From: Gilliamella sp. wkB308
Lineage (GTDB): Bacteria; Pseudomonadota; Gammaproteobacteria; Enterobacterales; Orbaceae
Reading direction: 5' to 3'
DNA length: 64,000 nt
NCBI RefSeq assembly: GCF_001690185.1
Contig: NZ_LZGN01000038.1
Coordinates: 372,001-436,000, forward strand
How positions within the stretch are numbered: the stretch's first letter is position 1; every line of letters starts with the position of its first letter. Below the pieces are notes generated by a model. It worked only from the letters and a program-made list of their open reading frames with translations. It made no database searches and was not told where the DNA came from. Shown here one piece after another: positions 1-9,642 of this stretch. Made by a program: the position numbers and the translations under genes.

Positions 1-229
1 AAATTAAATCAAGTTGAACTTGTTGAGAATAGGGACCAAAAGGATAACTTTTATCCAATGCTTCTAAAACAGTAATACTTGATTTTAAATTACCATTATC
101 AAGTGCATCTTGTGCTTTACTATGGAGTTCAACCTCTGATACATTTTCAACATCAGGCTTTGTTGATGTACAACCAATAAGCACACCACTTAATGCGATA
201 GCCAATAACGAGTGTAAGCGTAATTTCAT
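1..229 (-). CDS. bamD: Outer membrane assembly lipoprotein BamD (5' part only)
   Basis: Only the first 76 codons lie in the window; the gene runs leftwards off the edge. The start encodes a basic N-terminus, a hydrophobic segment and a lipobox ending at Cys20 (LIGC), so the product should be an outer membrane lipoprotein. Residues 62-72 read YPFGPYSQQVQ, the hallmark of the first TPR helices of BamD (YfiO). BamD is an essential part of the BAM complex that inserts beta-barrel proteins. It is divergent from rluD, the same arrangement as in E. coli, which strongly supports the call. Confidence 0.93.
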   Translation of the reverse strand, partial: MKLRLHSLLAIALSGVLIGCTSTKPDVENVSEVELHSKAQDALDNGNLKSSITVLEALDKSYPFGPYSQQVQLDLI

Positions 230-318
230 TCAGTTTCCAATCCAAAAAATAAACAATAACCGTTATGATTAGTATATAATACTCTAAAACATATCAGCTT
301 AAAATAGATAAATTACAT

Positions 319-1293
319 ATGCAAGAATTAAAATTATCAAATCAAATTGAGTCAACTCAACTTGGGATGCGTTTAGACCAAGCATTATCAGAACTTTTCC
401 CCGATTATTCACGCTCAAGAATTAAAGACTGGATTATCAATAATAAAGTATTAGTAAACGATGTGATAGTTAATAAACCCAAAGAGAAAGTATTGGGTGG
501 TGAAAAAATTATTATTCATGCTGAGATTGAAGAAGAGACTTATCATCAACCAGAAGATATTAAATTAAATATTGTTTATGAAGATGATGATATTTTAGTG
601 ATAAATAAACCACGAGATTTAGTTGTTCACCCCGGTGCAGGTAATCCAAATGGCACAGTTTTAAATGCGTTATTACATTACTTCCCTGAAATTGCTCGCG
701 TTCCACGTGCAGGTATCGTTCATCGGTTGGATAAAGACACGACCGGTTTGATGGTCGTTGCTAAAACTATCGTTGCCCAAACGCATTTAGTCGAATCGCT
801 ACAATTAAGAGAAATAACCCGTGAGTATGAAGCGGTAGCTATGGGTATTATTACAGCGGGGGGAACGATAGATCAGCCGATTACCCGACACCCTACCAAA
901 CGAACTCATATGGCTGTGTTTCCGACAGGAAAACCTGCTGTAACACATTATCGTGTTTTAGAAAAATATCGATTGCATACAAGATTGCGTTTACGATTAG
1001 AAACTGGACGAACACACCAAATTCGAGTACATTTAGCACATATTGCTCATCCTTTGGTCGGTGATCCTCTTTATGGCGGACGTCCAAGACCACCAAAAGG
1101 GGCCAGCGAAACACTTATTAACACATTACGAGAATTTGATAGGCAAGCATTACATGCAACCATGTTAAGGTTATATCATCCAGTAACGGGAGAGCAAATG
1201 GAATGGCATGCGCCTATACCAGAAGATATGCAAAGACTAGTTAAAGCATTACAAGAAGATACAGAATTATATAAACATGAGCTAGATTGGTGA
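319..1293 (+). CDS. rluD: 23S rRNA pseudouridine(1911/1915/1917) synthase RluD
   Basis: The 324-residue product has an N-terminal S4-type RNA-binding domain (about 18-80) and a RluA-family catalytic domain. The signature HRLDKDTTGL at 135-144 places the catalytic Asp at 138. RluD makes the three pseudouridines of helix 69 in 23S rRNA, which matter for 50S maturation and subunit joining. Its length and its position between bamD and pgeF match E. coli, which separates it from RluA and RluC. The downstream pgeF starts 7 bp after the stop, so the two are probably co-transcribed. Confidence 0.95.
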   Translation: MQELKLSNQIESTQLGMRLDQALSELFPDYSRSRIKDWIINNKVLVNDVIVNKPKEKVLGGEKIIIHAEIEEETYHQPEDIKLNIVYEDDDILVINKPRDLVVHPGAGNPNGTVLNALLHYFPEIARVPRAGIVHRLDKDTTGLMVVAKTIVAQTHLVESLQLREITREYEAVAMGIITAGGTIDQPITRHPTKRTHMAVFPTGKPAVTHYRVLEKYRLHTRLRLRLETGRTHQIRVHLAHIAHPLVGDPLYGGRPRPPKGASETLINTLREFDRQALHATMLRLYHPVTGEQMEWHAPIPEDMQRLVKALQEDTELYKHELDW

Positions 1294-1300
1294 AAGAAAA

Positions 1301-2071
1301 ATGATTAAATCGATTTATCCTTATTGGTTTGCGCCGAAAAATGTTCGTGCGTTGACCACAACACGAATGGGCGGTGTCAGTATGCCGCCATTTGAAAGTT
1401 TGAATATGGGAGGGCGTACTGGTGATAATATAAATGATGTTGCAGAAAACCGAAAACGCTTAATTATCGCTGAACAAATACCTAGCGAACCTTATTGGCT
1501 TAATCAAACTCATAGTACTGTCGCCCTCGATATTTCACAAATAAAATTACAACCCCCCACTGGAATCGTTAATAATAAACAAATATTTGAAGCTGACGCG
1601 GCTTATACTCATCAAGCAAAGCAAGTGTGTGTTGTTTTAACTGCCGATTGCATGCCTTTATTATTTTGCTCTTCGAAAGGCGATGAGGTTGCGGCAGCGC
1701 ATGCTGGTTGGCGAGGATTGTGCAATGGAATTTTAGAAGAAACCGTTAAAAAGTTTTCCTGTAAACCATCCGAAATTATGGTTTGGATGGGACCCGCCAT
1801 AAGTGCCAAAAAATATGAAGTAGGGGAAGAAATAAAAAAACAATTTGAAGCCATTGATCCAGAAGCAAAAAGTGCATTTAAATTAATCAATATACCAGAG
1901 CAAAAATATTTGGCCGATCTCTACCTAATTGCCAAACAACGTTTGAATTCAATAGGTGTAAATAAAATATTTGGTGGTGATTATTGTACTTATACAGAAC
2001 AAGATAAATTCTTTTCTTATCGACGAGAAAACCGAACAGGAAGAATGGCATCAATGATTTGGTTTGAGTGA
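1301..2071 (+). CDS. pgeF: Peptidoglycan editing factor PgeF (YfiH / polyphenol oxidase family)
   Basis: This 256-residue protein belongs to the DUF152/YfiH family. The metal-site residues are visible: His71 in NQTHS, Cys117 in TADCMPLLF and His134 in AAAHAGWRG. In E. coli PgeF prevents misincorporation of L-Ser for L-Ala in UDP-MurNAc peptides. Relatives have been described as copper polyphenol oxidases or purine nucleoside phosphorylases, so the biochemical activity is less certain than the family. It follows rluD with a 7-bp gap. In E. coli the next gene is clpB; here queDE on the opposite strand separate them. Confidence 0.92.
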   Translation: MIKSIYPYWFAPKNVRALTTTRMGGVSMPPFESLNMGGRTGDNINDVAENRKRLIIAEQIPSEPYWLNQTHSTVALDISQIKLQPPTGIVNNKQIFEADAAYTHQAKQVCVVLTADCMPLLFCSSKGDEVAAAHAGWRGLCNGILEETVKKFSCKPSEIMVWMGPAISAKKYEVGEEIKKQFEAIDPEAKSAFKLINIPEQKYLADLYLIAKQRLNSIGVNKIFGGDYCTYTEQDKFFSYRRENRTGRMASMIWFE

Positions 2072-2425
2072 TATTTAAAAAAATGGTGCAAACATTTTCA
2101 GATTAGCTGGCAAATAAAGAAACCAATCATGGCGTTCCTCAGGTGTTCTATTTTGGAGACTAAAAAATATAAAATTTCTCTTCTGCCAGCTAAATAATCA
2201 TTTTTATTTGTTTAACTTAGAGAAGCTAAGTCAATTTTCATTAAAAATTCGTCTTTCAGGTTTTGTACAAGTTAATCTTAACTAATATTATGCAAGATTC
2301 AAACACGTTATTCTTATCTTCACAACAAAAAATGTATTAAATTATTAAGTTATAAAACCATCACCATCGTTCAGGGCAAAATGATGAGCCGTTAACGGTA
2401 AACAGATGTGCTTTTTCGTGATCAA
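2072..2425. other. 354-bp intergenic region between pgeF and queE, with a long inverted repeat
   Basis: No convincing ORF is present. A perfect 10-bp inverted repeat, TTAGCTGGCA at 2103-2112 and TGCCAGCTAA at 2184-2193, encloses 71 bases. It is not followed by a T-run and does not look like an ordinary terminator. The two flanking genes converge here, so the region must hold their 3' ends. The remainder is AT-rich and without features I can name. Confidence 0.5.
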
Positions 2426-3040
2426 TTATTCAATATTAGCAAATTTGTGTGTTTGGATATTCAGTAACCATTTATTTTCAATACGATTTTGATTAATTTG
2501 TCCAAGTAATGTGATAGTTTCATACATGTTAAACTCGCCATTTTTTTCACAAGGCGATAAGTAATAGCGTTTAGCTTGAATATTTTGTTCAATATATTGG
2601 CAAAACGAAATGAAGTCAGGATGATTTTCAGCAACGATTCTCACTTCGTTAGCACTAGACTGGACTATTTTTTGATAACGTGATTGATAGCAAAACTTAG
2701 GACTGAGAGCGATATAATCAATTAAATCGTCTACTTTACCTAAACCATTACTTTCAATAGCCATAAAATAACCCGCTTGTTTAAGGGGGAAGAGTAATTT
2801 AGACAGATTTTTAACTAAGGTTGGCTCGCCACCAGTGATAATGATATTTTTGCTTTTATACTGCTTCACTTTGTCGAGAAGTTGATCTAATGTGAAACGG
2901 GTATATTGACGAAAATTGGTATCACACCAACGACAATTCAGATTACAACCTGCCAATCGAATAAAAATGGCGGGCATACCAGTATTATAACCTTCGCCTT
3001 GCAGTGATTCGAAGATTTCAACAATACGAAACTCAAGCAT
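2426..3040 (-). CDS. queE: 7-carboxy-7-deazaguanine synthase QueE (radical SAM)
   Basis: QueE converts 6-carboxytetrahydropterin to 7-carboxy-7-deazaguanine in queuosine biosynthesis. The radical-SAM cluster motif CNLNCRWC supplies Cys32, Cys36 and Cys39, preceded by the QueE-typical ESLQGEG. The ATG at 3040 is chosen because a GGAG ribosome site lies just before it on the minus strand and the family begins at MLEFRIVEIF. The longer frame opening at 3085 would overlap queD by 43 bp. The product is 204 residues. The start lies 2 bp past the queD stop, so the two are almost certainly translated together. Confidence 0.92.
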   Translation of the reverse strand: MLEFRIVEIFESLQGEGYNTGMPAIFIRLAGCNLNCRWCDTNFRQYTRFTLDQLLDKVKQYKSKNIIITGGEPTLVKNLSKLLFPLKQAGYFMAIESNGLGKVDDLIDYIALSPKFCYQSRYQKIVQSSANEVRIVAENHPDFISFCQYIEQNIQAKRYYLSPCEKNGEFNMYETITLLGQINQNRIENKWLLNIQTHKFANIE

Positions 3041-3042
3041 AG

Positions 3043-3465
3043 TTAACTCCGTTGATATTCGCAGTAAGAGCTTGGGGTTTCCCACAGTTTAATCTTTGAT
3101 ATGGGTAAATAGTTCGATAAACAATCAAAAATGTATTGACTCATTCCTTCAGCGGTTGTTCGACACGGAAAAGCAAAGGTTTTCCGATCCATTTCTTGCA
3201 ATAAGGTAGCAATACGGCATTCATTAACATTATTTTGGTGATAAAGATAAGCATGATCGAGAGGATCAATAATATGTTTTTTTACAATGGATTTGAGATC
3301 AGCATAATCCATTACCATATCTTCGCTCGAACCCTTATTAATGAGTTCACCACTAATTTCGACGACTAAACGGTAAGTATGACCATGCAGGTTATGACAT
3401 TTCTTGTTATGCCCGTCTAACATGTGACAAGCATCAAATTGGAACTCTTTGGCAATTTTGAACAT
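3043..3465 (-). CDS. queD: 6-carboxy-5,6,7,8-tetrahydropterin synthase QueD
   Basis: This is a 140-residue PTPS-family enzyme. The zinc ligands are His14 (DACHM) and His27 and His29 (HNLHGHTY); Cys23 in KKCHNL is the catalytic Cys candidate. It converts 7,8-dihydroneopterin triphosphate to the substrate of QueE, the next gene. The start has a clear AGGAA site. The pair forms a two-gene queuosine unit transcribed toward pgeF. I saw no queC in the window, so the pathway is completed elsewhere. Confidence 0.92.
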   Translation of the reverse strand: MFKIAKEFQFDACHMLDGHNKKCHNLHGHTYRLVVEISGELINKGSSEDMVMDYADLKSIVKKHIIDPLDHAYLYHQNNVNECRIATLLQEMDRKTFAFPCRTTAEGMSQYIFDCLSNYLPISKIKLWETPSSYCEYQRS

Positions 3466-3797
3466 TTTACATTCCTAGTTTTTTTTCGTGGGATGGATTA
3501 CGAACCACGGTTAGTTAACCTAACAGAAGAAAGCGGTTAATATAATTGATATCAAGTTATTTGTCACCTTTCAATTATTATCTGAAACCAGATATCCTGT
3601 TTAGGATGCGATTCTAAATATATTTAAATTTATCATTTTTAGGTCTAAAATGTTTTGCGTTAGTTAATTTTTATTATCTGTAAAAAAATTCTTGACAAGC
3701 TCTTGAAATTTTTCCTTCCACACTCATTTAGTCATTATGCAAATGGAATAAGTGTTTAATCATTTATGCCAAATTTATTGCTAAGGAGATAGATAAT
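3466..3797. other. 332-bp divergent control region between queD and clpB
   Basis: No coding sequence is evident. The right end holds the candidate heat-shock promoter for clpB and a strong AAGGAG ribosome site. The left part must serve queDE. I looked for a preQ1-type aptamer just upstream of queD and saw no recognisable one. Confidence 0.5.
3702..3729 (+). promoter_or_regulatory. Candidate sigma-32 heat-shock promoter of clpB
   Basis: CTTGAAA at 3702-3708 matches the sigma-32 -35 element. After 14 bases, CTCATTT at 3723-3729 resembles the CCCCATNT -10 element. clpB is a classical sigma-32 target in enteric bacteria. The -10 match is imperfect and no transcript data are available. Confidence 0.55.
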
Positions 3798-6368
3798 ATG
3801 AGGTTAGATAAACTCACAAACAAATTTCAACAAGCTTTAGCTGATGCACAGTCTTTGGCATTAGGTAAAGATAATCAATATATAGAGCCTATTCATGTAC
3901 TCTCAGCAATGCTTAATCAAGAAGGTAGTAGTGTTAAACCATTATTGGCTGCTGCTGGGGCAAATAATGCCATTTTACAACAAGAATTAAATCAATCTAT
4001 TGACCGATTACCTCAAGTGCAGGGTGTCGGTGGCGAAGTTATCCCTTCTCAAGATTTAATTAAAGTTTTAAATTTATGCGATAAATTATCTCAAAAAAAT
4101 GGAGATAGTTATATCTCTTCAGAGCTATTTATATTAGCCGCATTAGACGAAAAAGGGAGCCTTGGCGATATCCTGAAAAAATCGGGTGTCACTAAAGATA
4201 AATTTCTTCAAGCAGTCAATCAATTAAGAGGAAGCGACAACGTGAATGATCCAAATGCAGAAGATCAACGTGGTGCGTTGAAAAAGTATACTATTGATTT
4301 AACACAGCGTGCAGAACAAGGTAAACTCGATCCGGTTATTGGACGTGATGAAGAGATTCGCCGTACGATACAAGTGTTACAACGTCGTACCAAAAATAAC
4401 CCTGTGTTAATTGGTGAACCGGGTGTGGGTAAAACTGCGATTGTTGAAGGATTAGCACAACGTATTGTGAATCGTGAAGTCCCCGAAGGATTACGTAATA
4501 AACGTGTCTTATCCTTGGATATGGGAGCCTTAATTGCTGGTGCTAAATATCGCGGTGAGTTCGAAGAGCGTTTGAAAGCTGTCCTTAAAGACATCGCTAA
4601 AGAAGAAGGTCGTATCATTCTATTTATCGACGAAATTCACACCATGGTCGGTGCAGGTAAAGGCGATGGTGCTATGGATGCCGGTAACATGTTAAAACCA
4701 GCTTTAGCGCGAGGTGAATTACACTGCGTTGGGGCAACAACACTTGACGAATATCGTCAATATATTGAAAAAGATCCTGCATTGGAACGTCGTTTTCAAA
4801 AAGTTTATGTGGCTGAACCGACTGTTGAAGATACCATTGCCATTTTGCGTGGTTTGAAAGAGCGTTATGAATTGCATCATCATGTTCAAATTACCGATCC
4901 AGCCATTGTGGCAGCGGCAACCTTATCGCATCGTTATATTTCAGATCGTATGTTGCCAGATAAAGCCATTGATTTGATTGACGAAGCTGCATCGAGTATT
5001 CGTATGCAAATGGATTCTAAACCAGAATCATTAGATCGTCTTGAAAGACGTATCATTCAACTTAAACTTGAGCAACAAGCGCTTAAGAAAGAGTCGGATG
5101 ATGCCAGTAAAAAACGACTTGAGATGTTAAATAATGAACTTGCTGAAAAAGAAAAGGATTATGCGTCACTTGAAGAAGAGTGGAAATCAGAGAAAGCTGC
5201 ACTTTCGGGCACTCAGAATATCAAAGCAGAGTTGGAAAAAGCTCGCACTGAGATAGAACAAGCTCGTCGAGCTGGGGATTTAAACAAGATGTCGGAATTG
5301 CAATATGGCAAAATTCCGGAACTTGAAAAGAAACTCGCAACAGCTACGCAATTAGAAGGTAAAACCATGAAATTATTGCGTAACAAAGTGACCGATAACG
5401 AGATTGCCGAAGTATTATCGAAAGCGACGGGTATTCCTGTTTCAAGAATGCTTGAAAGCGAAAAAGATAAATTATTACACATGGAAGAAGCTTTACATAA
5501 ACGTGTTATTGGGCAAGATGAAGCCGTTGTCGCTGTTGCAAATGCTATTCGTCGTAGCCGTGCTGGTCTTTCTGATCCGAATAAACCGATTGGGTCTTTC
5601 TTATTCTTAGGTCCAACAGGTGTGGGTAAAACCGAACTTTGTAAAGCATTGGCAAACTTTATGTTCGATAGTGAAGATGCCATGGTACGGATTGATATGT
5701 CTGAATTCATGGAAAAACATTCCGTTGCTCGCTTAATTGGTGCGCCTCCTGGTTATGTTGGTTATGAAGAGGGCGGCTATTTAACCGAAGCCGTACGACG
5801 TCGACCTTATTCAGTGATTCTACTTGATGAAGTGGAAAAAGCGCATCCGGATGTCTTTAATATTTTATTACAAGTCTTAGATGATGGTCGCTTAACTGAC
5901 GGACAAGGACGTACAGTGGATTTCCGTAATACGGTTATCATCATGACATCTAACTTGGGTTCTGACTTAATTCAAGGACAAGTTGAGCTTAGTTATGACG
6001 AAATGAAAGCATTAGTTATGACTGTGGTAACTAAACATTTCAGACCTGAATTTATCAACCGTATTGATGAAACGGTGGTCTTCCATCCACTAGGTCAAGA
6101 AAACATCAAAGCGATTGCTAGAATTCAATTGGCACATGTTGAAAAACGCTTAGATGAGCGAGGTTATGAAATGGATATTTCTGATGCAGCGTTAGAGCAT
6201 CTTGCTAAAGTTGGTTTCGATCCAATTTATGGTGCAAGACCGCTAAAACGCGCTATTCAACAAGAAATAGAAAACCCATTAGCACAACAAATATTGTCCG
6301 GTAAATTAGTACCAGGTAAAACCATTCATTTGGATTTAGTTGGTGATAATATCGAAGCTAAACAGTAA
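3798..6368 (+). CDS. clpB: Disaggregase chaperone ClpB (Hsp104 family)
   Basis: The 856-residue protein has the full ClpB layout: Clp N domain (about 1-145), first AAA+ module with Walker A GEPGVGKT at 206-213 and Walker B LFIDEIHT, an inserted coiled-coil middle domain (about 410-520) and second AAA+ module with GPTGVGKT near 605. ClpB works with DnaK to dissolve protein aggregates. The middle domain distinguishes it from ClpA. It has a strong AAGGAG ribosome site, a heat-shock-type promoter and its own terminator, so it is probably monocistronic. Confidence 0.97.
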   Translation: MRLDKLTNKFQQALADAQSLALGKDNQYIEPIHVLSAMLNQEGSSVKPLLAAAGANNAILQQELNQSIDRLPQVQGVGGEVIPSQDLIKVLNLCDKLSQKNGDSYISSELFILAALDEKGSLGDILKKSGVTKDKFLQAVNQLRGSDNVNDPNAEDQRGALKKYTIDLTQRAEQGKLDPVIGRDEEIRRTIQVLQRRTKNNPVLIGEPGVGKTAIVEGLAQRIVNREVPEGLRNKRVLSLDMGALIAGAKYRGEFEERLKAVLKDIAKEEGRIILFIDEIHTMVGAGKGDGAMDAGNMLKPALARGELHCVGATTLDEYRQYIEKDPALERRFQKVYVAEPTVEDTIAILRGLKERYELHHHVQITDPAIVAAATLSHRYISDRMLPDKAIDLIDEAASSIRMQMDSKPESLDRLERRIIQLKLEQQALKKESDDASKKRLEMLNNELAEKEKDYASLEEEWKSEKAALSGTQNIKAELEKARTEIEQARRAGDLNKMSELQYGKIPELEKKLATATQLEGKTMKLLRNKVTDNEIAEVLSKATGIPVSRMLESEKDKLLHMEEALHKRVIGQDEAVVAVANAIRRSRAGLSDPNKPIGSFLFLGPTGVGKTELCKALANFMFDSEDAMVRIDMSEFMEKHSVARLIGAPPGYVGYEEGGYLTEAVRRRPYSVILLDEVEKAHPDVFNILLQVLDDGRLTDGQGRTVDFRNTVIIMTSNLGSDLIQGQVELSYDEMKALVMTVVTKHFRPEFINRIDETVVFHPLGQENIKAIARIQLAHVEKRLDERGYEMDISDAALEHLAKVGFDPIYGARPLKRAIQQEIENPLAQQILSGKLVPGKTIHLDLVGDNIEAKQ

Positions 6369-6377
6369 TCAACAAAT

Positions 6378-6403
6378 AAACCGACCTTAATGGTCGGTTT
6401 TTT
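6378..6403 (+). terminator. Rho-independent terminator of clpB
   Basis: The stem AAACCGACC / GGTCGGTTT with a 5-base loop runs directly into a T-run. It starts 9 bp after the clpB stop. Confidence 0.85.
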
Positions 6404-6705
6404 ATTATATTGCTATCACTTTAAGAGTGTATGTTGCGGTAAATAAGTCATCGACAATTTTAGTTCTCTCAATAATCAATCGATCCATTCTCGTTTTTAC
6501 TCATTTGCACAAATAATAACTTTAATATATTAATAATATTAAGTATTTCCTATTTTAAAAACATCAATAGAATTTAAATTAGTTCATTTTTTGTGATCGT
6601 GATCTCATCCTAAACTATTACAATATTGCCAAATCGAGCATAAAGAATCATAATCAATCATATCTTGATTGATTAAATAAAATTGCAATGAAAAAGGATA
6701 ATAAA
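6404..6705. other. Intergenic region upstream of the Cof-type phosphatase
   Basis: About 300 AT-rich bases lie between the clpB terminator and the next start. They hold only the AAGGA ribosome site at 6694-6698. No ORF, repeat or clear promoter was recognised. Confidence 0.4.
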
Positions 6706-7509
6706 ATGATTAAATTGATTATAAGTGATCTAGATGGGACATTTTTAAATAGCCAAGGTGATTATGACCGTCAGCTATTTTCGCAAGTGTATGCACTCAT
6801 GGCTGAACAACAAATTCATTTTGTGGCATGTACCGGTAAACAATGTGAACGGGTTGAAGAACTCTTTGGTGATTACAGCGACAAAATCTGGATAGTCGGT
6901 GATAGCGCAACGACCATAAAACATAAAGGTGAATTTATTTATCGCTCATTCATCCCTAATGAACTAGGGCAGCGTATGATAAAAACCTTGGAACAAGTTA
7001 GTAAAGAGCACGTTATCATTGCTTGTACTGCTCAAGGAGCCGTCATCAAAGCCCATTTACCTGAACGATTAAAAGCTAAAGTCAGAGGTTCATATGCAAC
7101 AATAATTGAAGTGGATGATCTTGCTATTATTGGTGATGACTTTATCAAAATCACTGTATATGATGAAAAAGGGCAATGTTTACAAACTCGACAGCATTTA
7201 ACCCCGTTTGAAAACCAAGCTTATATTGTGGTGTCTGAAGCTGCATGGATTGATATCACTCAGCATGATGTTCATAAAGGAAATACTATCAAAAAATTAC
7301 AACAGCTACTTAAGGTAAGTTATCATGAAACCATGGCATTTGGTGACGGTTACAACGACATAGAATTACTTGAACAAGCGGAGTACAGTTTTGCAATGCG
7401 TAATGCATTTGAAGAAACCAAAGCTGTCGCAAAATTTATCACCGGTTTTAATGATGATAGTGCGGTACTAAATACGATAAAGCAACTAATTGAATTACAA
7501 AGCAACTGA
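6706..7509 (+). CDS. Cof-type HAD-superfamily phosphatase
   Basis: The 267-residue product carries HAD motif I as DLDGT (Asp8 and Asp10 from the chosen start) and a C-terminal motif GDGYND. A type IIB cap lies between them, as in the Cof/YbjI/SupH group of sugar-phosphate and FMN-precursor phosphatases. The substrate cannot be read from sequence. The ATG at 6706 is preferred over the in-frame ATG at 6688 because AAGGA sits 7 bases before it. It converges on a DeoR-type regulator; such regulators often control sugar-phosphate genes, but no link is proven here. Confidence 0.8.
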   Translation: MIKLIISDLDGTFLNSQGDYDRQLFSQVYALMAEQQIHFVACTGKQCERVEELFGDYSDKIWIVGDSATTIKHKGEFIYRSFIPNELGQRMIKTLEQVSKEHVIIACTAQGAVIKAHLPERLKAKVRGSYATIIEVDDLAIIGDDFIKITVYDEKGQCLQTRQHLTPFENQAYIVVSEAAWIDITQHDVHKGNTIKKLQQLLKVSYHETMAFGDGYNDIELLEQAEYSFAMRNAFEETKAVAKFITGFNDDSAVLNTIKQLIELQSN

Positions 7510-7519
7510 TGCCATGCTC

Positions 7520-7545
7520 AGATTCAGTTGATGACAGCTGAATCT
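7520..7545. terminator. Hairpin between convergent genes
   Basis: AGATTCAG at 7520-7527 pairs with CTGAATCT at 7538-7545 around a 10-base loop. It lies between the ends of the phosphatase and DeoR genes. There is no good T-run on either strand, so terminator function is only likely. Confidence 0.4.
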
Positions 7546-7546
7546 A

Positions 7547-8308
7547 TTAAGCGATTTCAATTTTTAGATTAAAATCTTCAAAGCCCTCAATTTTGCTATC
7601 TCGACTAGCGATAATGATATCTATATCTTCACAAGTGGCAACTTTATAACGTGCAATTTGAAGCATTTTGTCGGCAATCACCGCGGCTATAACTTCATTG
7701 CTTTGCCTAATGACCTCTTTTTTGAAGCAGGCATCATCATAATAAACTGCGCTTAACCCCGCATGTGGGTCAAGTCCACAGACGCCAATAAAGGTTTGAT
7801 CGAAAACCATATTTCGGATCTGATTAACGGTATCAGCGCCCATTGTTCCCCCAGTTAATGGATTGACTTTGCCACCTAATAAAATGAGTTCACCATTGGT
7901 ACGGCTACTTAAGACCGAAGCAATTTGAGGTGAATTGGTGACAATCGTTAATGTCAAATTTTGTGGGATATAACTTGCCATTGCTAAATAGGTAGAGCCC
8001 GTATCAATAAAAATACAGGAGTTATCTTTGATTAATTTTGCACATTGTATTGCTACCGAAGATTTTTCATCTACACTTTGACTAACACGAGTTTCAAATG
8101 TGGCTGATTGTTTTAAATGGCTAACAGCTCCACCATATACACGCTTGCAAACACCATCACGGGCTAGTTTTTGTAAATCTCGACGAATCGTATGTTCTGA
8201 AACACCTAACAATTTAATTAAATCAGCACTGACAACACGTCCTTTTTCAGTCAGAAGCTGCCGGATAAAAGATTGGCGTTGTTCAGGAAATAAATTATAA
8301 TCAATCAT
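7547..8308 (-). CDS. DeoR-family transcriptional regulator
   Basis: The 253-residue protein has an N-terminal DeoR winged helix-turn-helix (about 10-60, with the core VSEHTIRRDLQKL) and a C-terminal DeoRC sensor domain that in this family binds phosphorylated sugars. IFIDTGSTYLA and LLGGKVN are typical of the sensor fold. A clear AAAGGA site supports the start. I do not recognise the specific orthologue, so no target is assigned; the convergent phosphatase and the divergent alr are the nearest candidates. Confidence 0.82.
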   Translation of the reverse strand: MIDYNLFPEQRQSFIRQLLTEKGRVVSADLIKLLGVSEHTIRRDLQKLARDGVCKRVYGGAVSHLKQSATFETRVSQSVDEKSSVAIQCAKLIKDNSCIFIDTGSTYLAMASYIPQNLTLTIVTNSPQIASVLSSRTNGELILLGGKVNPLTGGTMGADTVNQIRNMVFDQTFIGVCGLDPHAGLSAVYYDDACFKKEVIRQSNEVIAAVIADKMLQIARYKVATCEDIDIIIASRDSKIEGFEDFNLKIEIA

Positions 8309-8550
8309 CTATTATCCTTTAAAAAATTATGCTGATTTCTAAAAATATCTTTAATGATCATACCGTTTTCTAGCAAATTATCCTATAATTTTTTAGAAAG
8401 ATAAATTACTTATTCCCCCGAGTTGTTTAATTAACTTATTGATTGTGTGGTTTTTTTGTATTAAAACTTGATTAACCTTTCATTTTTTATTTGTTATTAT
8501 TTAGAACAGAAATTAAAATATCTTTTTTTACCTGAGTTAGGTTGGAAGTA

Positions 8551-9639
8551 ATGTCTATTGCTGTCGTTAATGTTAACCGTCAAGCTATTCTGCATAATAT
8601 TGAGTATGTTAGACGAAATTCACCTAATAGCACTTTAATGGCTATTCTTAAAGCAAATGCTTATGGTCATGGGATTGCTGGCATTGCTCAATTATTATCT
8701 GATAAGGTCGATTACTTTGGGGTTGCAAGACTTTCTGAAGCGCTTTTGTTACGGCAAATTGGGATTATTACCCCCATTGTTTTGTTGGAAGGTTTTTTTC
8801 CTCATGATGAGATAACGGATTTAATTGATTTTAATTTGCAAACAGTAGTTCATTCAAGTTGGCAAATTGATGCGTTAAATGCGATTAAAATTGAAAATCA
8901 AATCACAGTTTGGTTCAAAATTGATACGGGTATGCATCGTCTAGGGTTTCGTTTTGATGAGGCTCAAGGTGAATTTAATCGATTAGCAAGTTGTTGCGTT
9001 GTGCGTAAACCATTAAATATTATCAGTCATTTTAGTTCTGCTGATGATTTTTCTTCCGACCAAACGTCAAATCAATGTTTGCTGTTGGACGAATTTGTTG
9101 AATCAATTTCTAACAAATCATTGCTTCACAAGCAATCTATTGCTGCTTCTGGCGGTATTCTTGCTTGGCCAAATTCACATCGTGATGTGATTCGATTAGG
9201 TATTGCTTTGTATGGAGTTTCTCCTTTTGAGAATCCTATTGCGGAATTACACCCAGCAATGACGTTTAAGTCAGAACTAATTGCAGTAAGAAAGCATAAA
9301 AAGGGTGAATCTGTGGGGTACGGGCAAATTTGGACAAGTCATAAAGAGACAAAATTAGGTGTTGTTGCAATGGGATATGGTGATGGGTATCCTCGCGGTA
9401 TACCCGAGAATACGCCTGTGTTAATTAATGGCAGACGTGTTCCTATTGTGGGGCGTGTTTCAATGGACATGATTATTGTTGATCTGGGTCAGAATAGTTC
9501 GGATAAACCAGGAGACGAAGTCATTTTTTGGGGAAAGGAGTTGCCGGTAGAAGAAATTGCTAAACATACAGGTATCAGTGCATATGAATTATTAACGCGC
9601 TTAACTACACGAGCTAAGGTTCACTATATAGATAAATAA
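8551..9639 (+). CDS. alr: Alanine racemase (PLP enzyme)
   Basis: The enzyme makes D-alanine for peptidoglycan. Lys34 in MAILKANAYGHG is the PLP Schiff-base lysine, and Tyr257 in ESVGYGQIW is the second catalytic base. The ATG at 8551 is chosen because GGAAG lies immediately upstream; an in-frame TTG at 8542 lies inside that ribosome site. The product is 362 residues, normal for Alr/DadX. mltG follows after 3 bp, which suggests co-translation of two cell-wall genes. Confidence 0.93.
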   Translation: MSIAVVNVNRQAILHNIEYVRRNSPNSTLMAILKANAYGHGIAGIAQLLSDKVDYFGVARLSEALLLRQIGIITPIVLLEGFFPHDEITDLIDFNLQTVVHSSWQIDALNAIKIENQITVWFKIDTGMHRLGFRFDEAQGEFNRLASCCVVRKPLNIISHFSSADDFSSDQTSNQCLLLDEFVESISNKSLLHKQSIAASGGILAWPNSHRDVIRLGIALYGVSPFENPIAELHPAMTFKSELIAVRKHKKGESVGYGQIWTSHKETKLGVVAMGYGDGYPRGIPENTPVLINGRRVPIVGRVSMDMIIVDLGQNSSDKPGDEVIFWGKELPVEEIAKHTGISAYELLTRLTTRAKVHYIDK

Positions 9640-9642
9640 GTT

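Noticed and set aside
3466-3600. preQ1 riboswitch upstream of queD.
   Set aside because: I could not find a credible aptamer stem and A-rich tail close to the start.
5213-5710. A 165-residue open frame antisense to clpB.
   Set aside because: It lies wholly within a strongly conserved gene, has no ribosome site and no recognisable protein pattern.
8542-8550. TTG at 8542 as the alr start; likewise TTG 17943 (ilvI), TTG 14555 (pilD) and GTG 32295 (ihfB).
   Set aside because: In alr, ilvI and ihfB these codons fall within or against the ribosome site of a well-placed ATG a few codons later; in pilD an ATG overlapping the pilC stop is the more usual start.
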